From Desulfamplus sp. (GTDB lineage Bacteria; Desulfobacterota; Desulfobacteria; Desulfobacterales; Desulfobacteraceae): 5,460 nt of DNA. Below are positions 1 to 5,456 of this stretch, piece by piece (position 1 is the first letter of the stretch; each line of letters starts with the position of its first letter). The stretch is taken from NCBI GenBank assembly GCA_015231395.1, contig JADGBP010000179.1, positions 1 to 5,460 of the forward strand. Reading direction: 5' to 3'. Below the pieces are notes generated by a model, which saw nothing but the letters and a program-made list of their open reading frames with translations, ran no database searches and was not told where the DNA came from. Position numbers and translations under genes: made by a program.

Positions 1-30
1 ATCATATTATCATATTCATCCGAAAGCCCT

Positions 31-68
31 ATGCTTTAAATCCCCATATTTTTTTGAGTCTAAAGCAT
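31..68 (-). other. 8-bp inverted repeat just past the truncated beta-helix gene
   Basis: ATGCTTTA at 31-38 and TAAAGCAT at 61-68 are perfect inverted repeats around a 22-nt spacer, starting 9 nt beyond the stop codon of the minus-strand gene. The stem is AT-rich and no clean T-tract follows, so it is at best a weak terminator. It could also be a chance match or part of the sequence that replaced the end of the gene. Confidence 0.3.
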
Positions 69-77
69 TTGTAAATC

Positions 78-587
78 TCAAACCATATAATAGTTAAACT
101 TCCAGCAGCAGTGCATAAAAGAGCTTCCAACTTCACTGTGATCTTTCCGGCTTCTACCTCCTGCCATCAGACAGTCACAGAAATTAATCAGACTCCCAAG
201 AGTGACAAAGGGAAATAAAATAGTCTGTTTAAGTCCAACAGAATGAGCAGCACTTGCGTATTCCTCAAGAATAGTTCCTCCCCGAACATGGGCACCTGAG
301 CCAAAGCTGTTCTGACCCGCAAACGCACATTTTTGGAAAAAACCTCCATTAAGGTGAGTGCCGCGTCCCATAAAGACATTATCAAGAGTGACTGGTGCCT
401 CAAATCCAATGACAGTATCTGCCATAATCAAAGTGTCTCCTCCCAGTATTCTTGTGCCAGGGTAAAGAATTACATTTTCACCTGAAATTCTTGACACATC
501 AACATTTTCATCAATAAATACCGACTCGGGAATTGGGATTTTGATTCCTTTGTCTATCAATAAATTAACTTTTGTTTTTTGACTCAT
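78..587 (-). CDS. GlmU-like left-handed beta-helix protein, C-terminally truncated (probable gene remnant)
   Basis: The 169-residue product resembles the left-handed beta-helix acetyltransferase-like half of GlmU and related nucleotidyltransferase proteins: short hexapeptide-like turns run from about residue 25 to 140 (VILYPGTRILGG, AHVRGGTILEE, FPFVTLGSLINF), ending in the family block SRKDHSEVGSS (146-156). No nucleotidyltransferase domain is present. In the homologues I remember, this block continues with an IHFNYTPNQDK-like segment and well over 100 further residues. Here H159 is followed by CCWKFNYYMV and a stop, and neither other frame restores the family sequence. The FNY at 164-166 may be a leftover of that segment. 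The ATG at 585-587 is preferred to the one at 594-596, because AAAGG upstream lies only 3 nt from the latter, although 12 nt from the former is also long. The remnant is probably non-functional, since trimeric beta-helix enzymes need the missing coils. The family is fairly sure; the exact substrate is unknown. Confidence 0.7.
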   Translation of the reverse strand: MSQKTKVNLLIDKGIKIPIPESVFIDENVDVSRISGENVILYPGTRILGGDTLIMADTVIGFEAPVTLDNVFMGRGTHLNGGFFQKCAFAGQNSFGSGAHVRGGTILEEYASAAHSVGLKQTILFPFVTLGSLINFCDCLMAGGRSRKDHSEVGSSFMHCCWKFNYYMV

Positions 588-606
588 AATATACATCTGC
601 CTTTAG

Positions 607-668
607 CGTGAAAATACATTTGTTTTTCATGATTGGGGGTGGTAGAAACTCTGCCATGAACATTTACC
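607..668 (+). repeat. 62-bp dispersed repeat, copy 1, with hairpin core
   Basis: This stretch matches the reverse complement of 5395-5456 without gaps at 53 of 62 positions. Seven of the nine differences are transitions (615, 618, 623, 634, 643, 660, 662) and two are transversions (608, 638). The centre GGTAGA-AAC-TCTGCC (641-655) can form a 6-bp stem with one G-T pair and a 3-nt loop. It sits directly upstream of the truncated beta-helix gene, in the same orientation relative to that gene as copy 2 has to whatever lies right of the window. It is probably a non-coding dispersed intergenic element of REP or MITE type; no transposase is nearby. Confidence 0.85.
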
Positions 669-767
669 TTAAATCCTTACAGCGGAAAAGCATTATAACA
701 GTTAGAGTAATAGATTACCTTAACTCCTTACAGAGGAAAAGCATTATAACAGTTTAGAACAATAGAT
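665..767 (+). repeat. Tandem pair of a 51/52-bp repeat upstream of kdsB
   Basis: Unit A (665-715) and unit B (716-767) both begin TACCTTAA and share CCTTACAG or a one-base variant, then GGAAAAGCATTATAACAGT, and end in AATAGAT. I count four substitutions and one inserted T. The array begins inside the last bases of the 62-bp repeat and ends 49 bp before the kdsB start codon, so it occupies the expected promoter or leader region of kdsB. TATAAC in each unit resembles a -10 box, but no -35 box lies at proper spacing. A duplicated regulatory site or a local slippage duplication are both possible. Confidence 0.85.
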
Positions 768-816
768 TTAAATTATTACGATATGAATAAATATGAACCC
801 ATTTACAGGAATAATC

Positions 817-1617
817 ATGAACACAAAAAACAGACAGTCAGGAATAACAGCAATCATACCATCAAGATACGGCTCAAGCAGATTTGAAGGCAAACCCTTG
901 GCATCTGTTGCAGGAAAACCGATGATACAAAGGGTTTATGAGCAAGCTCTCAAGTCAGAGAAGATTGAGACCGTTATTGTAGCAACTGATGATGACCGGA
1001 TATTCAGAGCAGTTGAAAAATTTGGCGGGAAGGCAATTCTTACGGAATCAACACTAAGATCCGGTACAGACAGAGTTGCACAGGCAACCACCCTTCTTGG
1101 ACTTGCTCCTGATGATATTGTAGTAAATATTCAAGGTGATCAGCCACTTTTTAATCCTGCCTGCATTGACGAGATGCTTGCTCCTTTTGTCACAGAACCA
1201 ATGGTGATGATGTCCACCCTTGCCTTTAAAATAATCAATCTCTGTGAGATAACAGATCCCAAAGATGTAAAGGTTGTGCTGGATAAAGATGGCTACGCAC
1301 TCTATTTTTCAAGATCCCGGATACCCTTTCTCCGCGATGGTGGAACTTTGGATGGAGAAATTTCTGAGGGAGAAACCCGTGTCAATTATTACAAGCATCT
1401 CGGATTCTATGCCTACAGGAAATCATTTCTTGACAGGATTGCAACCCTTCCGGAAGGAACCCTTGAAAATATTGAAAAGCTTGAACAGCTAAGGGTTCTT
1501 GAATATGGCTATCGAATCAAGGTGGTAATCACCTCACATGATTCTCTTGAAGTGGATATTCCGGAAGATATTGTCAAGATTGAAAACAGTCTGTTGAAAA
1601 AGTCTGTTGAATCTTGA
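817..1617 (+). CDS. kdsB: 3-deoxy-manno-octulosonate cytidylyltransferase (CMP-KDO synthetase)
   Basis: The enzyme activates KDO with CTP to give CMP-KDO and pyrophosphate in the cytoplasm, the donor for the KDO residues on lipid A. The 266-residue product has the family's features in order: the nucleotide loop PSRYGSSRFEGKP (15-27), VATDD (55-59), SGTDR (82-86), NIQGDQP (104-110) whose D108 should bind Mg, YFSRSRIP (163-170), HLGFYAYR (194-201), LEQLR (222-226) and VDIPED (246-251) with the second metal ligand D247. E. coli KdsB is about 250 residues, so this one is full length. It has QGDQP where E. coli has QGDEP. The ATG at 817 is chosen over the in-frame ATG at 793 because AGGA (807-810) lies 6 nt before it; nothing similar precedes 793. 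A KpsU-type capsule paralogue or an 8-amino-KDO enzyme cannot be excluded, but no capsule genes are visible. Confidence 0.93.
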   Translation: MNTKNRQSGITAIIPSRYGSSRFEGKPLASVAGKPMIQRVYEQALKSEKIETVIVATDDDRIFRAVEKFGGKAILTESTLRSGTDRVAQATTLLGLAPDDIVVNIQGDQPLFNPACIDEMLAPFVTEPMVMMSTLAFKIINLCEITDPKDVKVVLDKDGYALYFSRSRIPFLRDGGTLDGEISEGETRVNYYKHLGFYAYRKSFLDRIATLPEGTLENIEKLEQLRVLEYGYRIKVVITSHDSLEVDIPEDIVKIENSLLKKSVES

Positions 1618-1659
1618 TGTGAGTTTTAAGGCAAAACTGAAAAACAAGGATCGTTAACT

Positions 1660-2490
1660 ATGGAATTTTGCAAACAAAAATCTTATTTGATTAACAAGAC
1701 TACAACTTTATCCAAGCAACAATTGCTTATATTGCTTGAAAATTTTCCTGATATTGATATTACAGCACTGCTAATAAAAGAAATTCTTAATATTCATAAT
1801 GATAATGACAAAATTTTGAATCATCTTGTTAATGTAGTTGAGTCCATTGAATCATGCATGACCATGGACGATCCCAAAACTAAATTTGATGAGATAGATA
1901 CCAATTTTGTTTTAATCAAAGAAGAATTATCCAATGACGCTTCCTCATTCATATCCAATGACGCTCCCTCATTCATATCCAATGAGACTCCTTTGTTCAT
2001 ATACAGAGAGACATCACCCAGCATCATGGATAAAGCCGTTCCAACCGTTCCAAGTTTCAACTCCCAAGTTCCAAATGCCGAACAGCCGGTTATGGATGAA
2101 AAAAACATTATGGATCCATCAAACTCGCTATATAATGACATAAAGTATGAACAAACCATTCTGGATAGCCAGTCTTTTATTGCTTTTGACCATCGATCTG
2201 CACACAGAAAACCAATCTGCATGGGCGTCAATCTTGTCAGTAAGAATGAGTCTCTTATGGAAGAGTGTCTTGATATTTCTGCCAGTGGCATGTTCGTTAA
2301 AACTGAAAAAAAATTTATCCAGAATGAAGATGTGATAGTTGCACTGATGATTTCAAATAATGGCACTCAAGAAGAGATTACTTTTGAAAGCAAAGTGGTC
2401 AGAACTCCTGGAGATGGGATTGGTATAGAGTTCCATTCAATGAATGAAGATCATAGAGAACGACTGGAGGCTTTTCTCAAAAATTTGTAG
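1660..2490 (+). CDS. PilZ-domain protein, probable c-di-GMP effector
   Basis: The 276-residue protein carries a C-terminal PilZ domain from about residue 175 to the end. Both halves of the c-di-GMP signature are present: RxxxR as R179-S-A-H-R183, and DxSxxG as D205-I-S-A-S-G210. The rest of the domain fits a beta-barrel with a closing helix (VVRTPGDGIGIEF, then RERLEAFLKNL). Residues 1-75 look helical (SKQQLLILLENF, ITALLIKEIL, LVNVVESIE). Residues 80-170 are low-complexity, rich in Ser, Asp and Pro, and include three tandem copies of SNDAPSFI-like octapeptides (91-114), so this part is probably a disordered linker. No signal peptide or membrane segment is seen. AAGGA (1646-1650) sits 9 nt before the ATG. 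It follows kdsB by 42 bp on the same strand, suggesting cotranscription. The domain is confident; the target process, such as motility or surface polysaccharide, is not shown by the sequence. Confidence 0.88.
   Translation: MEFCKQKSYLINKTTTLSKQQLLILLENFPDIDITALLIKEILNIHNDNDKILNHLVNVVESIESCMTMDDPKTKFDEIDTNFVLIKEELSNDASSFISNDAPSFISNETPLFIYRETSPSIMDKAVPTVPSFNSQVPNAEQPVMDEKNIMDPSNSLYNDIKYEQTILDSQSFIAFDHRSAHRKPICMGVNLVSKNESLMEECLDISASGMFVKTEKKFIQNEDVIVALMISNNGTQEEITFESKVVRTPGDGIGIEFHSMNEDHRERLEAFLKNL
1930..2001 (+). repeat. Three in-frame 24-bp tandem repeats within the PilZ gene
   Basis: Units at 1930-1953, 1954-1977 and 1978-2001 each begin TCCAATGA and end TTCATA and encode SNDASSFI, SNDAPSFI and SNETPLFI. 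Units one and two differ by a single base; the third is more diverged, and a degenerate fourth (YRETSPSI) may follow. Each unit is a multiple of three, so changes in copy number would alter linker length without breaking the frame. Confidence 0.85.
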
Positions 2491-2574
2491 GTCTTTAAAA
2501 CACGACCCATCTAAAATCTAAAATCTAAAAAACTATAGCTCGTTAAAAGCCATATAAACAAAACATATAAACAT
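2491..2574. repeat. Convergent intergenic gap with short direct repeats
   Basis: The 84 bp between the stops of the PilZ and KAS III genes hold a 7-bp unit ATCTAAA three times in tandem (2509-2529) and CATATAAACA twice (2551-2560 and 2564-2573). I see no GC-rich stem with a T-tract, so there is no recognisable intrinsic terminator for either converging gene. Confidence 0.6.
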
Positions 2575-3588
2575 TTAAAAACTGTAAAGTATGCTGCCCC
2601 AGGTAAATCCTGCCCCGAAACCGATAAACATAACTGTATCGCCTTGTTTTCCAACAATATTCTGCTCCAAAGCCTCATCCAGTGCAATGGGAATGCTCGC
2701 TGCCGTGGTGTTTCCATATTTTTGGATATTATTAAATATTTTGCTCTCATCTATCTTCATGAATTGCTGATATGCCTGATTTATTCTTAAATTTGCCTGA
2801 TGTGGAAAAATCATATCGATCTGATCCAGAGTTATGCTCGCTTTTTCCAATACTTCCTTTGTCACCTGAGGCAATTTTTTAACCGCGGTTTTAAAAACAG
2901 ACTTCCCGTTCATAACTGGATAATAACGGGCAATATCATCACCTTCTAAACCTAAAGCCATTCTGTCCGGAAGCCGAGAAGCCGGAAGTTCCGTCATAAG
3001 AGCTTCTGCCCCTTTGCCATCAGCGTGAAGAACTGATGCTAAAACCCCTATATTTTCATCTGTCTCAACCCCTTCAACACAGACAGCTCCTGCTCCGTCA
3101 CCAAACAGAACCGAAACATCCCTGCCTCTGGTAGTTTTGTCAAGACCAGAGCTGTGAACCTCTGCCCCCACAATCAGAATTTTATTTGCAAGACCGCTTT
3201 TAATGTACGCGTCGGCAGTGGCAAGAGCATAAAGAAAACCTGTGCATTGCTGGCGTATATCAAGGGCAGGAGTTGAGGTAAGACCAAGTTTTGTCTGCAA
3301 AAGGCAACCGGAACCCGGAAAAAATATATCAGGGCTTAAAGTGGCAAAGATTATAAAATCAATATCTTCTGGCTTCCAGCCAGCTTTTTCTAATGCCTTG
3401 TGTGATGCCTCAAGCCCTAAATCAGAAGCCCCCATTATCTCACCTTCAGGCACCCAATAACGCTGTTTGATTCCGGTTCTCTGTTGTATCCATTCATCTG
3501 ATGTATCCATCATTTTTGTCAGATCATCATTCGTGACAAGACGTGATGGGATTGCCCTTCCTGTTCCTTTTATAACTGTTTTTTTCAT
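2575..3588 (-). CDS. Beta-ketoacyl-ACP synthase III family protein (FabH-like)
   Basis: KAS III enzymes condense an acyl-CoA with malonyl-ACP, normally to start fatty acid synthesis. The 337-residue product keeps the full triad: C115 in DIRQQCTGF, H263 in PHQANLRIN and N293 in YGNTTAASIP, plus the N-terminal TSDEWIQQRTGI (29-40), GDGAGA (163-168) and the C-terminal GFGAGFTWGS. E. coli FabH has 317 residues; part of the excess is about 11 residues between HADG (188-191) and MNGK (226-229), close to the substrate-binding part of the fold. The active-site context DIRQQC also differs from the DVAAAC of E. coli. AAAGGGA upstream lies about 11 nt from the ATG. There is no plsX, fabD or acpP neighbour, so this may be a specialised paralogue making another lipid or a secondary metabolite rather than the housekeeping FabH. 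Fold and catalysis are confident; substrate is not. Confidence 0.9.
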   Translation of the reverse strand: MKKTVIKGTGRAIPSRLVTNDDLTKMMDTSDEWIQQRTGIKQRYWVPEGEIMGASDLGLEASHKALEKAGWKPEDIDFIIFATLSPDIFFPGSGCLLQTKLGLTSTPALDIRQQCTGFLYALATADAYIKSGLANKILIVGAEVHSSGLDKTTRGRDVSVLFGDGAGAVCVEGVETDENIGVLASVLHADGKGAEALMTELPASRLPDRMALGLEGDDIARYYPVMNGKSVFKTAVKKLPQVTKEVLEKASITLDQIDMIFPHQANLRINQAYQQFMKIDESKIFNNIQKYGNTTAASIPIALDEALEQNIVGKQGDTVMFIGFGAGFTWGSILYSF

Positions 3589-3630
3589 AATTTTTTATTT
3601 CCCTTTATCGCCCTTAATTTCCCTGAATTT

Positions 3631-3660
3631 TATTACTCTGGAGTTTATTGCTCTGGAGTT
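3631..3660. repeat. Two tandem 15-bp repeats upstream of the KAS III gene
   Basis: TATTACTCTGGAGTT (3631-3645) and TATTGCTCTGGAGTT (3646-3660) differ by one base. They lie 43 to 72 bp upstream of the KAS III start codon, between it and a possible promoter, so they would fall in its leader. They may be a tandem regulator-binding site, but no regulator family is recognised. Confidence 0.6.
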
Positions 3661-3664
3661 TGAC

Positions 3665-3692
3665 GTAATATTTTATTGTGTAGGAATTTCAA
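3665..3692 (-). promoter_or_regulatory. Possible sigma70-type promoter for the KAS III gene
   Basis: Read on the minus strand, TTGAAA (3687-3692) and TATTAC (3665-3670) are separated by 16 bp and point to the KAS III gene about 75 bp away. The -10 box matches the consensus at only four of six positions, and such matches are frequent in AT-rich DNA. Confidence 0.3.
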
Positions 3693-3929
3693 TCCAACGA
3701 TAATTGCAGCTCAGCTGCTTATGTTTCATCTCTGTAACTTTAATATTTTGTTGTACCAGTCAAGGAATGTCCGTTATTAAAAACTTATAAAGTCCATTAT
3801 TAACGAACTTGTCGTCTTTTTATAAGAATTTATTGCTCAATGCAAGAGATGTCAGTAATAAAGCACCTTGGCATCAAAAAAAGACCTGGCATCAAGCAAA
3901 TTTCAGAGTTGGAGTTTTGTTGGTTTTCC

Positions 3930-3958
3930 TTGACATGTTCAATTTATTCCACTACAAA
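3930..3958 (+). promoter_or_regulatory. Probable sigma70-type promoter of the terZ-terD genes
   Basis: TTGACA (3930-3935) is a perfect -35 box, followed after 17 bp by TACAAA (3953-3958), which matches the -10 consensus at four of six positions. Transcription would begin near 3965, leaving a leader of about 120 nt before the terZ-like start codon. The paired TGGCATCAA sites end 35 bp upstream of the -35 box, where an activator could bind. Confidence 0.55.
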
Positions 3959-4088
3959 TTTTAAACATTTCTATTTTTTTTATTATGATTTCTATGAGAC
4001 ATTGATTTGTTTTCAACAATATCTTCAATAGCATAGGCAGTTTATTTAGCAACACAAACGATATATTAAACAAGTATGAGGTAAAATC

Positions 4089-4670
4089 ATGGGAATTTCT
4101 CTTGTAAAAGGACAAAAGATTTCTTTGGCAAAAGAGGCTGGAACAAGCCTCTCAAAAATAGTGATGGGGCTTGGATGGGATGCCAAAAAAAAGAAGGGAA
4201 TGTTTGGATTTGGCTCTAAAGAGCAGACCATTGATCTTGATGCATCATGCGTTATGTTTGATGAAAACAAGAATATGCTCGACACTGTGTGGTTTCGCCA
4301 ACTTGAAAGCAAAGATGGCAGCGTAGTTCATACCGGCGACAATCGCACTGGTGACGGTGATGGAGATGATGAGCAGATTATTGTAGATCTTACAAAGGTG
4401 CCATCTCAGGTAAAAACCCTGATGTTTATCGTCAACAGCTTTACAGGACAGAACTTCAGCGAGATAGAGAATGCCTTTACACGAATTGTAAACCATTCAA
4501 ATAATCAGGAAATTGCAAGATATAACTTAAGCTGCCAGGGAAACCATACAGCCATGCTTATGGCTAAAATCTATCTGCACAACAATGAATGGAAAATGCA
4601 CGCACTTGGCGAAAACTGCAGCGGTAAGACATTTCATGATTTAATGCCCGTGATGAAGGGTAACCTGTAG
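4089..4670 (+). CDS. terZ: TerD-family calcium-binding stress protein, TerZ-like
   Basis: This is a 193-residue TerD-family protein, the usual length. The acidic loop GDNRTGDGDGDDE (83-95) is the family's calcium-binding signature and is fully kept. Features that point to TerZ rather than TerD or TerE are DLDASCVMF (49-57), the VWFRQL segment (67-72), SFTGQNF (117-123), the KMHALGE segment (169-175), and the Lys-rich insert KKKKGMFGFG (33-42). Family members act in the cytoplasm and are linked to resistance to tellurite, phage, colicins and other stress; the biochemical mechanism is not settled. GAGG (4078-4081) lies 7 nt before the ATG. A TerD/TerE-like gene follows after 129 bp on the same strand, but the terA, terB and terC genes that lie between terZ and terD in enterobacterial operons are absent here. 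Confidence 0.9.
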   Translation: MGISLVKGQKISLAKEAGTSLSKIVMGLGWDAKKKKGMFGFGSKEQTIDLDASCVMFDENKNMLDTVWFRQLESKDGSVVHTGDNRTGDGDGDDEQIIVDLTKVPSQVKTLMFIVNSFTGQNFSEIENAFTRIVNHSNNQEIARYNLSCQGNHTAMLMAKIYLHNNEWKMHALGENCSGKTFHDLMPVMKGNL

Positions 4671-4699
4671 TTTTTAATAAACTTCTTGTGAAATTGAAA

Positions 4700-4726
4700 T
4701 TTAATTCTTGATTTTACTGAATTAAA
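4700..4726. promoter_or_regulatory. Perfect 8-bp inverted repeat between the two ter genes
   Basis: TTTAATTC (4700-4707) and GAATTAAA (4719-4726) are perfect inverted repeats separated by 11 nt, 30 bp after the terZ-like stop codon. The stem is almost all A-T, so it is unlikely to be a strong terminator. It could be an operator or a weak attenuator or RNA-processing site between the genes; no clear promoter for the second gene is seen downstream. Confidence 0.35.
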
Positions 4727-4799
4727 AACGAATTTTGCAGGAAGCCTAATCTTTTTCATAGCAACAAACCATAACATCTAAAAACAAGGAGTTTTCAAA

Positions 4800-5384
4800 A
4801 TGACGGTATCTTTAAGTAAAGGCGGACGTATCTCTTTAAGCAAGGAAGCCCCTGGCTTATCCAAAATTTATATCGGGCTTGGCTGGGATTGCCGGACAAC
4901 CGACGGTGCAGCCTTTGATCTGGACTCTTCTGTATTTTTACTCAACGCATCAGGCAAGGTTCGTAATGACAGCGATTTTATTTTTTACGGCAACCTTAAA
5001 GGAGTCGATGGTGCTGTTGAACATATGGGTGACAACCTGACGGGTTCGGGCGAAGGCGATGACGAAGTTGTGAAGGTCAATCTGGCTGGTCTTGATGCTA
5101 ATGCACCTGATGTTGAAAAACTTGCAGTGGTTGTTACAATCCATGAGGCGGAAGAGAGAAAACAGAACTTTGGTCAGGTTAATAACGCTTTTATCAGAGT
5201 ACTCAATGATGACAATCAGAGTGAAATTGTCAGATATGATTTGTCAGAGGATTTTTCCATGGAAACCGCGATTGTCTTTGGTGAAATCTACAAAAAAGGC
5301 GGCGAGTGGCGTTTTACCGCGGTAGGTCAGGGCTATGCTGGAGGACTGGCTGCCGCATGCAAAGATTATGGAGTTAGTATATAA
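4800..5384 (+). CDS. terD: TerD-family calcium-binding stress protein, TerD/TerE-like
   Basis: The 194-residue product follows E. coli TerD and TerE almost end to end: [15 protein letters not shown] (4-18), GLGWD (26-30), [10 protein letters not shown] (39-48), DFIFYGN (59-65), the loop [13 protein letters not shown] (77-89), [17 protein letters not shown] (111-127), [21 protein letters not shown] (131-151) and [10 protein letters not shown] (174-183). Key acidic positions of the calcium loop are kept, but Arg of the usual DNRTG is Leu80, and Glu85 stands where TerD, TerE and the upstream TerZ-like protein have Asp. The VTIH and [10 protein letters not shown] segments favour TerD over TerE. 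It is expected to be a soluble stress protein. AAGGAG (4786-4791) is 8 nt before the ATG, a strong ribosome-binding site. It probably shares a transcript with the TerZ-like gene, unless the inverted repeat in the 129-bp gap separates them. Confidence 0.92.
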   Translation: MTVSLSKGGRISLSKEAPGLSKIYIGLGWDCRTTDGAAFDLDSSVFLLNASGKVRNDSDFIFYGNLKGVDGAVEHMGDNLTGSGEGDDEVVKVNLAGLDANAPDVEKLAVVVTIHEAEERKQNFGQVNNAFIRVLNDDNQSEIVRYDLSEDFSMETAIVFGEIYKKGGEWRFTAVGQGYAGGLAAACKDYGVSI

Positions 5385-5394
5385 CCTGTTAAAT

Positions 5395-5456
5395 GGTAAA
5401 CGCTCATGGCAGAGTTTCTGCCACACCCGATCATGAAAAGCAAACGTGTTTTCAAG
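5395..5456 (-). repeat. 62-bp dispersed repeat, copy 2, inverted relative to copy 1
   Basis: The reverse complement matches 607-668 at 53 of 62 positions without gaps. Its core GGCAGA-GTT-TCTGCC (5408-5422) is a perfect 6-bp stem with a 3-nt loop. It starts 10 bp after the TerD-like stop codon, but no T-tract follows the hairpin, so a Rho-independent terminator is not supported. A short open frame begins at the ATG at 5406 and runs off the window; it lies wholly inside the repeat and is not called as a gene. Confidence 0.85.

Larger units (their letters stand above)
3589..4088. other. 500-bp gene-free divergent region between the KAS III and terZ-like genes
   Basis: No convincing gene is seen here. 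A 63-codon plus-strand reading frame at 3840-4031 has no ribosome-binding site, is dominated by Phe, Tyr and Ile from AT-rich DNA and resembles nothing I know. The region contains the 15-bp tandem repeat (3631-3660), a 13-bp palindrome GCAGCTCAGCTGC (3706-3718), a near-repeat of GTCCGTTATTAA as GTCCATTATTAA, an inverted pair CTTATAAA (3784-3791) and TTTATAAG (3819-3826), two TGGCATCAA sites 18 bp apart (3869-3877 and 3887-3895), and the promoter listed separately. The density of small repeats suggests a control region shared by two divergent genes. Confidence 0.5.

Noticed and set aside
665..767. Tandem 51-bp units as a CRISPR array
   Set aside because: The units are directly adjacent and similar over their whole length, with no unique spacers, and there are only two.
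1821..2366. 181-codon minus-strand reading frame opposite the PilZ gene
   Set aside because: The plus frame has a clear PilZ domain and a good ribosome-binding site; the reverse frame resembles no family and its repeated segments mirror the in-frame repeats of the real gene.
3840..4031. 63-codon plus-strand reading frame in the region before the terZ-like gene
   Set aside because: It has no ribosome-binding site, is rich in Phe/Tyr/Ile as expected from AT-rich non-coding DNA, and covers the likely terZ promoter.
5408..5422. Hairpin after the TerD-like gene as an intrinsic terminator
   Set aside because: The stem is only 6 bp and no run of T follows on either strand; the same hairpin in copy 1 lies upstream of genes, so it belongs to the dispersed repeat.
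607..5456. Whole segment as a composite transposon with the 62-bp repeats as ends
   Set aside because: No transposase or integrase is encoded, no target-site duplication could be seen flanking both copies, and the cargo includes kdsB, a normally essential housekeeping gene.
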